Source of the DNA: Acephala macrosclerotiorum
Taxonomy: Eukaryota > Ascomycota > Leotiomycetes > Helotiales > Mollisiaceae
Direction: 5' to 3'
Assembly (NCBI GenBank): GCA_014904845.1
Contig: MU119328.1
Span: 1 to 64,000, forward strand
DNA length: 64,000 nucleotides
Below the pieces are notes generated by a model. It saw only the letters and a program-made list of their open reading frames with translations, made no database searches and was not told where the DNA came from. The position numbers and the translations under genes were made by a program. Of the stretch, positions 12,320-23,235 are shown piece after piece. The stretch's first letter is position 1; the number at the start of each line of letters is the position of its first letter.

Positions 12320-13231
12320 GTCGTAAATTGACTTTAAGACGGCTTTTCGTATATGCAACTGTGACTGAGAATGTATTCGAGGTAACTGTCGGGACACGGT
12401 CTACTCGTGCTAACATGCCTTAGAGCTTGAAAGTCTCAAAAAAAAAAGTTAAGTTGTGGGACAGCCGCTTGACCCGGAGAAGATCACAAGGAAACAGCCA
12501 AGATTCATCATGGGTATGGATTGAATGTACCCCGCTCGAATTAATAGCACGGGCTGCAGCCTGCGCTGTGTTTTCTTTTCATCTTCAAGATTACTGTCTG
12601 AGGCGTCGAATGAAATCCACCCCACTCCCCGCGTCTCGCTTAGAAAGGAGCGGGAAGCCTGAGATAGTGGCGTTCAAAAGAAACGTCGATTGATATCACA
12701 GCAAGGACCTTGCAAAAGCCTCATTCTCCGCTGTGCGCCTTCAAAAATGTGACCGATGCTTTCTTTTCATATGCAACATCAGCAGCATATGAAACACAAG
12801 ATACGATATACTGTACGGATCCGGGATCGGCCCATCCTCCGAATTGTTTGCTCTTTATGTGATCAGTCAAAACTTCGCCACTGCTGAGCCTTCCTCCACT
12901 GACCTCGAGGCAGGCAGCGATTCAGGAATTGCACGGCATGCGGCAGGTACTAGGTTCCCTTGTTGAGTCTTCGGGCGGGTTGGTTGCGGCTACCCCTCCT
13001 TCGCCTTCATGAGAGAAGTGTTCATGATCGAGGGGAGGTGATCACAACTCCGAGCATCGCGATGATCTGCGGAGGTGTATGTCCCAGGTCCCTGTCAGCC
13101 ATTGCAACTATCAACAGTTATACTACCTCTGCTCAAACTCACAAATTCAGACCACGCACAAAAGCTATCTTATCCCTTCTATCCTTGATCTCAATCGAGT
13201 TGCGGGAGTCTTAGTTAGATTCTGATCAGCA
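12320..13231. other. Divergent intergenic region between copy B and the Hsp70-type gene
   Basis: The zinc-finger gene on the minus strand and the Hsp70-type gene on the plus strand are transcribed away from this stretch, so it should hold both promoters. No long ORF is convincing. The stretch 13130-13230 is pyrimidine-rich before the ATG at 13232. No distinctive regulatory site was recognised. Confidence 0.5.
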
Positions 13232-16200
13232 ATGGACGCTTCACAGCTTCAGTTCGCCCAGTTCGAGGCCTGGCAGAAGTTCATGGCAAACGAGCTCCTA
13301 GCCAAGACCTCGCGGGAAAAGAACACTGCAGCTCAACCAAAGGTGATACTACCCACTACTCTTCCATCAGAGAAATCGTCTTCATCAACGACCAAAGAAG
13401 GGTCGTCTCAAAAGAAATTCGATCGCAATGGAGATCGGGGCTCGTCGATTTCACAGTCGTGGGACGATTCACCTCGATCAAAGCCCGTGAGCAAGAAGAC
13501 TAAGAGGGGGGTTGCACAAGCTCTCAAGACCCAGAAACTGCGAACCAAGACTCGCGAAGACAAAATCAAGAAGCAGCCTCGGTATCCAGTCAAGCCAACA
13601 TCCACGGTTTTCAAGTCACGACCAGTTGCAATTGCGACAAAAATTCGAAGCAAAGAGTCTATCACTGTAGCGTCCCGATACCCTCAGACCCAGAGCCATG
13701 TACGACAACGAGAAAAAGATTTTGACATCATCAGTCTACCAGATCTTAATGACGATAATGGGTTGAAGAGATTTGTCGTCGGCGTGGACTATGGCACAAC
13801 ATTCACGTCGGTGTCATACTATCGTCATTCAGTAGACGACCACCACCCTCAAGCTTTCCCCGATGACGTGGAAGTTATCATGAACTGTATGTCTCACCCT
13901 CATACTAATCTGCTGTTGCTTAGTACGGTTACTCCGGAGCTGGGGACTGTCTCAGGGGCATGTATTGAGATAGATCGTGTCTCTTTTTTGGGTATCAGCT
14001 TCCAAGACGGCCCACAGCTCCTGAGATCTCCCCGAAATCTTGACCTTGCACAGCGCTAATAACTTGCAGGGCCTGAAGACTCTATGGGAGGCGCAAGACG
14101 ACAGGTTCCAACCGAAAGCTGGTACTCCTCTGCACCGAAACATCAACCTGTCGTCCATGACCAGTTCGAGCCCAGCGATTCGGAAGATGAGGGCGAGCCA
14201 AGATTCACCAAGAATACCAATGCCAACCAGATGGAGAGCACAAATTCCAACAATGCGTACGCTGAGCTTAATTGCGAAGAATCAGACAAATACCTATGGG
14301 GCTACCAGGCTCTCTACCAGCAGTTCGCCGCTGACCCCACTCGGGATAGCATTCGACACATAGCTAGACCAAAACTTATGTTGGTCTCATCCGAGTATAC
14401 AAATGCCGACAGAGAGCGGTTGCGACCTCAACTGGATTCCCTCATCAGTGGAGGCTTTATTCGGAAATTTAATCACAAGAAGACCCAGGATCCTCGAGAT
14501 GTGCAAGATGTCATCACAGACTTCATGATTGAGGTGTTCAAGCACACAAAGCTACAGCTTACCGAGAATGGAGGCTATACACCTAAATGCCCTGTGTCTT
14601 TCGTTCTCACAGTTCCTGTCATATGGTCCCAAAGATCATCACGTGTTCTCCAATATGCAGTTGAAGCTGCCATCGGAGCTACTGGCTTCGGGACACTTGA
14701 TCACGGAGGCGTGGATAACCTGTTTATCATCAATGAACCAGAAGCCGCTGCCGCATTTCTTCTTGGCAAGTCGAACGATATGTTGGTGAGTTCACCTCGT
14801 GGGCTTCATGATTTTGCTAATACATCTAGGCTGGTGAGACACTCGTCGTCCTAGACTGTGGTGGAGGGACTGTTGACTGCGTAACTTATACAATCACTAA
14901 CAGCTACCCTCTCCGGCTGAAGACTGAAGTTGGAAAGCCAACAGATAACTCCGCTGATTTCGAGAGCGAAGCACGTTGCTAACCACGGCATATCAAGGTG
15001 ACAATTGCGGAGCGAGCTATTTGAATGACAACTTCGAGAAATACTTGCTAAAAAGACTCGCGCATGAAACCTACCTTGAACAAGATGGAGAATCTTTGGA
15101 GGAAGTCGTCAAGCGCCTAGTGCCATCCTTTGAGGACCGCGATAAGAGGAGACAGGATGTTATCATTGGAAGGCCTTACAATACAATCTACATCAAAGGC
15201 CTACGAAGTAACAGGGAGAAGAGGTTTAAGAATCAGCATATTGAGTTGAACCGGTGATATTCGCCTCCTTCCTGAAATTGAGTTGATTGCTAACTGAGTC
15301 TGCAAAGCTACGACTACAACGAAATATTTATGCCTCTCCTTCGACGGGTTGGCCAAGTTCTCCGGGGACAGATTGAGATGGCATCCTACAAAGGCAAGGA
15401 TGTCAAGGTAGGCCATTTCCAAAGTCTTGGATATTCCTAGAGCAAACCTCTAAGTATATTGAACAGAAAGTATGCTTGATCGGTGGATTTGGCGCGTGCC
15501 CTTCACTGCGAAGCTATCTTCGAAGCTTTCTCAAAGACACCGTGATCGAGCTTAAATTGCCCCAAGACATTGTCCTCGAAACAACAAGTGATCAAAAAAG
15601 GTATAAACTCAGACCCAATCGAAGACAGCCATACTGACTGCATCCAGCTTGACCGCAGTATCCTCCGGTGCCGTTCTTCGAGCGCCGAACAAAGACGGCG
15701 GCCCAGAAAGAAAGGCGTTCTGCAGCTATGGCTTCTTACAAGTCCAGATATACGAGCCTGACTTCGAAGGGCACATAGCTGCTGAATCCTGGATTGATCC
15801 GTTTGACCAGAAGCAATACGTCGAAGTCATTTTCTATTTCATGCTCAAAGTGATTTTACCAAGATATTCTCGGACTCAAAGACCTCGCTAATGACATGCA
15901 GGGCGAAAAGATTGACTCGGTGCAACGTTACGATCCCATTACCATAGCGCATGCCTTTGCAATCGACAGGGAGAAACTGCGCTGCGAAGAAGTTCTCTAC
16001 GTATCAGACTTGCCCACCAAGAACAACTTCCCCACGGACAACCCCCACAATAAAGGTACACCCCGCGACACTTTAGACACTAGACTTGACTGACATTCCT
16101 GAGGTGCCTATGAGGCTGGTAGAATTGTCATAGATTTCACCTTCCTCCGCGACGAAGGCAAGATCCATCCTATTCGTGCTAAGCAAGACGAAGATGGGAA

Positions 16201-16363
16201 CACTATTGGACAGGACTATTATGAAGTTACCTATGACCTTGTTGTTATTGTTGAAGGGAGGAACCTGAAGTATGAAGCGATATATCCCCCTGGTGGTAAA
16301 GGAACAGTTCGGATGGTGAAACAGATAAGTATTGCTGCTGCTTTTCTGCCCGGTACTGAATGA
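13232..16363 (+). CDS. Hsp70-superfamily ATPase (actin-like ATPase fold) with long N-terminal extension
   Basis: Nine exons reconstruct to about 863 aa: 13232..13886, 14070..14785, 14830..14944, 14998..15253, 15308..15407, 15467..15600, 15648..15849, 15902..16055, 16104..16363. Frame is kept at every join. Residues 1-180 are Ser/Lys-rich and probably disordered. The nucleotide-binding fold then begins: VVGVDYGTTFTSVSYY (phosphate 1) near residue 182, LDCGGGTVDCVTY (phosphate 2) in exon 3, and LIGGFGACPSLRSYL (adenosine motif) in exon 6. The C-terminus ends in an ISIAAAF-type strand. This resembles the expanded fungal family of Hsp70-like proteins related to HSPA12, lacking a canonical substrate-binding domain. 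The role is not established. All introns are GT-AG except intron 3 (14945..14997), which begins ATAACT instead of GTAACT. Since the exons on both sides read in frame only with this splice, the donor may have been lost by a G-to-A change. Confidence 0.85.
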
Positions 16364-16599
16364 GCCACTTCTCCGTTTGATCTTGGGAAATGGGAATTGT
16401 TTTCTTTCTTCTTTCGTTGTCTCGTTGTCTCGGAGCGGGAACGCGGGACTTTTGGGTTGTTCGGAACAGAACAGTTTCATGGGGAAAGGGCTTTATTCAT
16501 ATCTTCTAGTCGAGGTTGGAAACTACACGTCACTATTATCACCCGCCATTCAAAGCCTCAATCACTATCGTCATCGCCATTTGCTTGCGGTGTTTGATA

Positions 16600-16870
16600 T
16601 CCTCCATCATTTCCATCTCCATCTTCTCCTTCACCGTTCTCCTCGCCACTATCCTGATCGACATTAGGAACGTCGCTCAGGAACTTTTTAATGTCTCTGA
16701 CTTGCTCACCAAAAATAGTTTCCTACATAAACATTATAATAATAGAGGTGGCTTGATATCCTGCTTTCCATTGAACATTGATTGATATTCCTAGATGCCT
16801 AAATTGCGGGTCGCATCGTTGACTTCATATTCCCTCACAAACAAGGTAAGATCCTTCCAAACTTTCCAAA
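16600..16870 (+). pseudogene. Degenerate duplicate of the 3' end of the Hsp70-type gene
   Basis: This stretch aligns by eye with exons 8-9 and the last intron of the gene just upstream. For example, tctgacttgctcaccaaaa (~16696) matches tcagacttgcccaccaaga (~15999). Downstream, attgatattcctaga (~16785) matches actgacattcctgag at the last intron/exon border, and aggtaagatccttcc (~16848) matches aggcaagatccatcc (~16165). Many differences are C/T or G/A. The frame is broken, so it is a relic of a second tandem copy, about 0.7 kb downstream of the functional segment. Confidence 0.7.
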
Positions 16871-17634
16871 AGAGAAAATAAAAAAGAATTAAGTATATTA
16901 TCCTGGTTTTTGTCTTCCCTACCAATGCTATGGCTAGTACAGACATCGCAAATTCTCACGATCATGTAATAAAGTGGCCTTAGTTGTCTCCGGGGATGGG
17001 CGCTTTGACTTTTCACTTGTTTATTATCATGGCAATCGAAGAGAAAATATATTTAGGGATTCAAAGAACTCGAGCAACTTCGGAAAACTTGAGCAACTAA
17101 ATACTAAATTACATTAAAAAAGTTTAGGAACAACAAATCGCCGCTTACCCACTTTGCAGTTTCCCTATCAGCATACTTAGATTTTCCAACTCCAGATTCA
17201 TACCGACATTCTGGACATTCTCTAGAGAAGACTCTGAAGACTGTTGGAGGGTATTGTCAAATGACCGACCTGATTCTCAAACATAGAACAAAGTAATGGC
17301 AAGCCCTATCACGGAATAGTCATTGGCTGCGTTTATATATAGTGCTTTAACTAAAGTGTGATTCACAACCTAGCATTTCCAGCTCAACTCTACTCTCGTA
17401 GCCTCTACTTCTTCACGAAAGCCTCGAAAGGACAGGCAGGGTATAACAGCTATTAAGTTGGCGGCGCGTATACTATGAGGTGACGCAAGGGGCTGCAGCT
17501 CTCAAAGTAGCAGAGATAAATGGGCATCACGAATGTCTATGGAAGGAACTAATCGGATAGAAATGTAATTTTACGAAAAGTCTAGACCAAAGCGGGAGGT
17601 TTTATCTAGCCGAACAAAATTTATTGCTATACGT
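16871..17634. other. Intergenic, moderately AT-rich
   Basis: No gene is recognised. The similarity to the Hsp70-type gene stops at about 16870. The phrase gagcaact occurs twice close together (17070-17100), a minor repeat. The neighbouring HNH gene on the minus strand ends at 17635. Confidence 0.4.
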
Positions 17635-19247
17635 TTACCCGCGCTTTTGGCGTTTCAATTCCCAGTTAACATCAGCCAAAAACGATGCCGCATTTACACT
17701 AGTTATATAATCTAAATCAATATCAACAAGATGTTTCACGTCGCTTGATAGACGGCGCTTCTTGGTCCAATTCGAATCTGGATCTTTGATTGATTCTGAT
17801 GATTCGTCAAGTCGAGGGGTAGTGTCGGATGTTAGCATCTCTAGTTCAGGCACAGATTGATCTGACGGTGATGCATGCCTGCAATCATCGAGAGCCTCTC
17901 CTGTAGCTGCCTGAAGATCTAGAGTCGTCAGGCCCAACGTCTGGCTTGTCGAGCTCATCTTCAATGCTCGGTGTTGTTTGGTAGGTGAAGATCTCCACTC
18001 TCCTTCGATAACACTAGACTCCGGTTCAGGAGGGCTCGCAAATGTCCGTATAGGGTTGCGCCAAAGATTCTTCGCCGTCATGTTTTCTATCACGCATGAC
18101 TCCCACTGATATCTCAAGGCTCTGGCATCCGGTGGATAGTCTTCTGAGAGGTGTGCTGTCGTGTTCTGGTATGGTATAATTAAGTCGTAGGGAGCAAAAA
18201 CTCTAATTTTCCAAGTTTCCGGATGGATAGCAAGAATTCTCCCATCATGAGCATCATGAATCGAAGACTGCATCCACAAGGCATTCTCTCCAGCCCATGT
18301 ACTTTCCCATTTCCTCTGCCACTTTCGTTGAGAGTCAAGAGTTGGCCCATAGTCATCTTCATCCTCATCTTCTGGCAAAGGATACTGGTCCCATGTAGAC
18401 TGTGGCACAATATGGCATGCGTGAATCCCAGGTCCTACGACCATCCCATTTGCCCACCCACCTCCCATACCACTGATTGCACAGCTGGAACCCCGCGTTT
18501 CTGCTGCATTCCTAAAGCTATCCATTGCTTTCTTTGCATCTTGTTTGTTTATGAACGACTCGATAGCATCTTCTTGTAGCTGTCCTGAGTCCTGCGGGGG
18601 TTGGGGAGAGGCTCCGCTGTTGGTTTTGACCCGTTTGACAGGCGATTGGGAACCTGACGTCTTGGTTGGCGATCCACGTCGAGAGCCCCTCTTTGGTGTA
18701 GAAGGCAGATCCGGATCGTCCGAGGTCTTATTGATAGGGCGGTATGAGGGGTGTTGGCGCCGAACAGGTCGCGGAATCTGAGTGGCACAAGTTCCTAAAA
18801 CCACGTAGCATCTTAGCAATCATCTAAGCCTCGTCCCGAACATCGAAAAGATCTTGATCTCTCACCTGCGATGTGGTCTCCAAGATGCACACTGTCCTGG
18901 CGATCGCATTTGTCGATGTCGTGGTTGACGACCCGATATCTAGTCTTCGACGGCTTCTGGCCACTCTCCCCCAAATACCTCAAGCGCAGTGGGCGATTCA
19001 AAGTGTCGACAGAGCCAGTTGCATGAATACATACATCGTCAATGCGATCGCTCACCTCTGGTGCCATGTTCCAAAGTGCCAAGTCGTCATGCTGGCCAAG
19101 AATAAAGCACAACCTCAGCTCATCAAAAGTGTCCTGACACGTTATCATTTCCTTCGCCTGGAAAAGCCCAGCAAAGGACTGATCAGTGTTGTCAACGAAC
19201 TCGACGTTCCATGCTGCAACTCTTTGCGTGTCTTTGATTCCAGCCAT
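17635..19247 (-). CDS. HNH endonuclease-domain protein (fungal HNH_2 type)
   Basis: Two exons, 19247..18866 and 18794..17635, give about 513 aa. The intron has GTGAGA and TTTTAG ends and joins in phase 1. A central block reads CAISGMGGGWANG then HACHIVPQSTWDQYP and later WAGENALWMQSSIHDAHDG. This is the arrangement of fungal HNH nuclease domains: a paired Cys, a His pair (HxCHIVP) and an Asn/His in the following helix. The N-terminal part is a separate globular region seen ahead of HNH in such fungal proteins. The C-terminal 150 residues are Ser/Asp-rich and probably disordered. The same frame is open upstream of the ATG at 19247 (coding-looking HNDLTQYLHHND), so the true start may use an upstream exon. 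The domain suggests a metal-dependent nuclease; its target and role are unknown. Confidence 0.8.
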
Positions 19248-19429
19248 AAGGCGATGCGGTACGTCGTTGTGGTGGAGGTATTGGGTGAGGTCGTTGTGCG
19301 CGATGCTGTAAGCTCGACCTCGGTCGGCCCGGCAGCCGTCACTGTCACGTGCGATGGAAGACGCGGATTTTTGTATGTGCGAATATTAGAATTTTGCGAA
19401 TGATAATAAATCAATTTGACTTTCTAATA

Positions 19430-19620
19430 TATCGAAGCATATCGAAGCCCTTATTTATATTATAATATTGAATATAATTTTTTTTTAAAAAAAAAATATT
19501 AAAAAGTTTATTATTTAATAAATTATAAATCGAAATATTTATTAAACGCAAATAATAAAGTATTACTATTGCGTTCCGATTGAAAATTGGATAAGTCTTT
19601 ATTTTGTTTGTATATTATAT
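19430..19620. repeat. Small AT-rich patch, likely RIP-mutated remnant
   Basis: The composition jumps to almost pure A/T, with poly-T and poly-A runs and the few remaining C residues mainly in CpG. This matches the two large AT blocks later in the window. It is too short and degraded to name the source element. Confidence 0.55.
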
Positions 19621-19759
19621 GTAAAATTGTAAATAGGTGTTTTGGATAAAAGGGGGAGTCATGAATGAATATTCAAGTTACTAAATGGTAGAGAGATTTG
19701 CTAAATATCTTTAGCCGAGATAGAAGATTCATTTTCCTTAACGCCACCTTCTTTAATCC

Positions 19760-22018
19760 TCAATCGCTGTCCTCACCATCATCAGCCTGGGGTGTCTGGT
19801 ACCCATCATCGTCTCCATCTCCGCCTTCTCCATCGCCATCTACTCCATCGTCTTGTGTATTGTTCTCTTCGTCACTGTCGGCGCCTGCAGTCATTGCTTG
19901 TCCATAACCATCATCTCCATCCCCATTTTCATCGTCATCCGCGATCGCTTCATGATTCGGTGTATCGTCTTCCTCATGAGCAAGATAAGTAAGATCATCA
20001 GACTCATCAGCGTCAGGGTTATCGTGATAATTGTCTTGAGTGCCCTCTTCATCATCGGGATCCCCGATGTATTGATTTTCATCAACTTCATCTTGACCCT
20101 CGCCATCGTCATAATGCGTAGTTGGATCATCGCCTTCTGCTTGGTCATAGTCCACCGCCAAATCGACATCGACATCAACATCAACATGCACAATCGTCAA
20201 GCCCGCGTCTTCGTCGCCATACACATCGTTTCCATCTTCATGTTCGTCATGCTCAGTATTCGCAGCATCATTTTGTCCTCCATCTCCAGCGTCCACGTCA
20301 GCTTCACCAGACCACAACGGCTCTTCCACATGATCCAAAATTTGCTCTCCTTCTCCGTCATCAGCATATCCCTCGTCCTCGGTCACGACAATTGTCTCAG
20401 TCTCGTAGACCTCAGTATCCTGGGCCTCATCTGGCAAGAAATGTTCGTCAGCCTCAACCGCACCCTCTCCACCCCAATCGCCAATTTCGGCAGTGGTGAA
20501 CTCGGTGTCGCCGACCACAATATCATCCCCCTCAATCTCCAGCTGACCTGACACAACGCCTTCTTCTTGGTCAACATACTCGCCATCTTGAATGTACTCA
20601 AGATCTCTCTCGGCGTCTTGAATCTGAGTATACTGAACATAAGTTACATCCTCATCAACAATCTCCGTAAGATGTTGTTGGGGTGCAGCATCATGTTCCA
20701 TCCAGTACCCTGTAGACTGAACAGCTGGTAGGGCCTCGTCTCCGACAACAAGGATGTTAGCAGACGTCGGTACATTGTGTTGCTCGTACTCATCTGAGCC
20801 TACCCCACGTTGTTGGCTGTATGGATGAGAGACTGGGATGTATGGTTGAGAAGGTATAGTATGTTCCAACCCCCGAGTGCCTTGCGTATGGCAGGGAAGT
20901 TGGGAATGAGTTTGGGCGTGTGGGTGAGCATGAGGGGTTATCTGACCATGTTGTGGGCCCTGTGGAGGGTTTGCGTGGACGTCCTTGACAACTGGCTTCG
21001 GGGTGGCCTTTGGCTTCGCTGCTGTCTTCGGGTCCACCACCACTTTGGCTGTGCCTGTTACAGGTGTAGCGGCTTTTGAAGTAGGAGCAGGAACAGGTTT
21101 TGCTGGAACTGCTTTCGCTGCTGGAGGCGCGGCTGGTTTGACATCTGCTTTCCTAAATCACAGTCAGTGTCATGCTCGTTGTCCACCAAGCTGAATGTGT
21201 ACTCACTTATCATCGCCCAGCAAACCATCGAGTGCTGTAAGGAAGGTGCTGACTCCAGCAACAATTTTCGTCCCATCTGCGAGGAACTTGTCTGTTTTCT
21301 CCACATAACCTGGTGTGGTGGTCGGGACTGAAACCGGTACTACTGTAGATGACGCTGGGACTGACTTGGTGGAGGCTGGACCAGGAGCTACAGTTTTGAC
21401 TGTGCCTGCGGCCGGCCCTTTAGCAAGGGTTGGAGGACTCTTTGCTGCTGGGCCTGCGACTTTTGGAGGAAGCGCTTTCGCTTTGGTTGGTCCCGCTTGT
21501 ACAGGATTCGCGGCAGGAGTAGTACCTGGTATAACGGACTTGGCACCTGAAGCTCCAGCAGGCTTAAGAACCGGCTTGATACCGACAATTGCTGTAGGCT
21601 TTATCCCTGGAGTTGTGCCTGCTGTTTTGGGAGCAGGTCCGGCCGCAGTGGCAGTGAGTTTTACTGTAGAAGGTGCTCCACTGCTCGCGGTCGCGGTCGG
21701 TGGCTTACTCCCTGGGATATTAGTTGAAGCGGGAGTCTTTGCAAGAGTCTTTGTCGTTGCTGAGGAGGACACAGAAGCTTTTGGAGCTTGCTTGATAGCC
21801 GTTGAAGCTGGCTTTGCCCCTGGACCTGTCCCAGGGACAGGTGCAGTAGTTGACGATTTTGGAACAACCTTGGTGAGTTGTGGAGTTGAAGGAGTACCAG
21901 AAGCATTGGTCTTAGGTACAGCGGGCGCTGACGTTGGCGGTGGTGTTGCTAAAGTATTGGCAGGAGCAGGTACGATGATCCCGCCTTGGCCAGGAACCGT
22001 TGCCTTGACGTCGCTCAT
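19760..22018 (-). CDS. Large disordered protein: Pro/Ala/Thr-rich N-half, acidic C-half
   Basis: Two exons, 22018..21207 and 21152..19760, give about 734 aa. The intron has GTGAGT and TTTAG ends and joins in phase 2. The first ~300 residues are Ala/Pro/Thr/Lys repeats of low complexity, except for a short helix-like segment around FLTALDGLLGDDK just before the intron. After a His/Gln/Pro-rich linker, the last ~330 residues are dominated by Asp and Glu, with runs such as VDVDVDVDLAVDYD. No signal peptide, membrane segment or catalytic motif is visible. The gene is bounded on its downstream side by the AT patch at 19.4-19.6 kb. I do not recognise the family. The acidic half could bind basic proteins or calcium, but that is speculation. 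The long antisense ORF over the N-half is a compositional shadow. Confidence 0.7.
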
Positions 22019-23235
22019 TCCGACTAAGGTTTCCTCGAATTTGATGGAAGTACGATATTCTCGTCGCAGTATTGTAGTATTAGATCTGAATGAATAATTG
22101 CAATGAGACCGACTACTTTGAAATGGAGCAGCAGTTTTCCGACAGTTATAACAATAGGCGGACGGTTCGGCCCCCAAAAGCTGTTGAGGTCCGCCAATCC
22201 CCGCCTAAGCTCCTGCATCATGGTTCATCAGATCCATGAAAAAGGCTTGTTTCCTTTCCGGATTTGGTGCTGACGTGGCTGTTTTCTGCGGCTGAGGAGA
22301 TGATTTCGTGTGGTAGCGCGTGCGTAGGGCTGAGACAGGCCATATTATTCGCGCTCTCGTGTTCGGAGTGGATCCCAGTGACATTATCCTGGGGCAGCAT
22401 CCTATCACGAAGTTATCAACCCTTCGGTCTTGAAGGTCATTGGATATTTTATTAAATCTCAATATTGTTGTGCAGAAATTGTGCGACAAAGATAGCATAA
22501 GCCATGACCGAGTTGTGCTGGCAACTTGACATGGGTTTTGACCAATGCCAGCACGCCGTTATTGAGGCCCGGAAATGTAAGCACTCGTATAGTTGCCCAG
22601 TAAGCACTTATTTGGCAAGGTCAATTGCATGATGTGAAGCTTGTTCTTCAGCCTCAATGTAACCGCATCCGGGGACATGGTTAAAATGAACCATCGAGCG
22701 TTTGGGTCACGAAGGCTTCGATTTTCTCCAAGGCAACCGAAGATTCTTCGAAATTTGTTTATTGAGACTCGACTTCAAGTATTTTCAAACCTCATGTTTG
22801 ATTTGGAGATTATCATTTCGGCATTTCATCGAACAATGACGTCGTTACCCCTAAGTTACCCCTGAATGTAAGCGAGGACGCTAAAGTCTGTTGCCGAGGT
22901 GGGCATGGGGCACAGTTTTCAGCTTCATCGATCCGATCTGCCTCTCTTCTGAACCGCCACAGGCATAATCTGCTTGCGTCGAGCGCTCAACTCGACCACT
23001 CAAAGACTTGACAAAGAGATCCGCCGTTCAGATCAATTGCTTCAAGAAGCAATCTCACTCACGGGCTTCCCATAGCGGAGAAAGCCCAGACGATCTGATG
23101 CGGGGTCGAGTCACCTGACTAGCAGCACATAATAATGGAGTACGTTTGGGTGAAACGATGACAGCCCACTAAACCAGGTATCTAACAGCTTGATGTAGTA
23201 GAATAAAAAGAAATAAATTTCCAGAAGAGAAGAAT
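22019..23235. other. Intergenic, no gene recognised
   Basis: This is the upstream region of the disordered-protein gene (minus strand) and of the HET gene (plus strand), so it should contain both promoters. Several short ORFs exist on both strands but none shows recognisable protein features. Confidence 0.45.

Noticed and set aside
16318..16330. cagataagt as a second mutated splice donor in the last Hsp70-type exon
   Set aside because: Reading straight through gives the expected ISIAAAF-type C-terminus followed by a stop, so no intron is needed.
21315..22097. 260-codon plus-strand ORF
   Set aside because: It is antisense to the Pro/Ala/Thr-rich exon and has the mirror-image low-complexity composition (Val/Gly/Ala), with no start context or domain.
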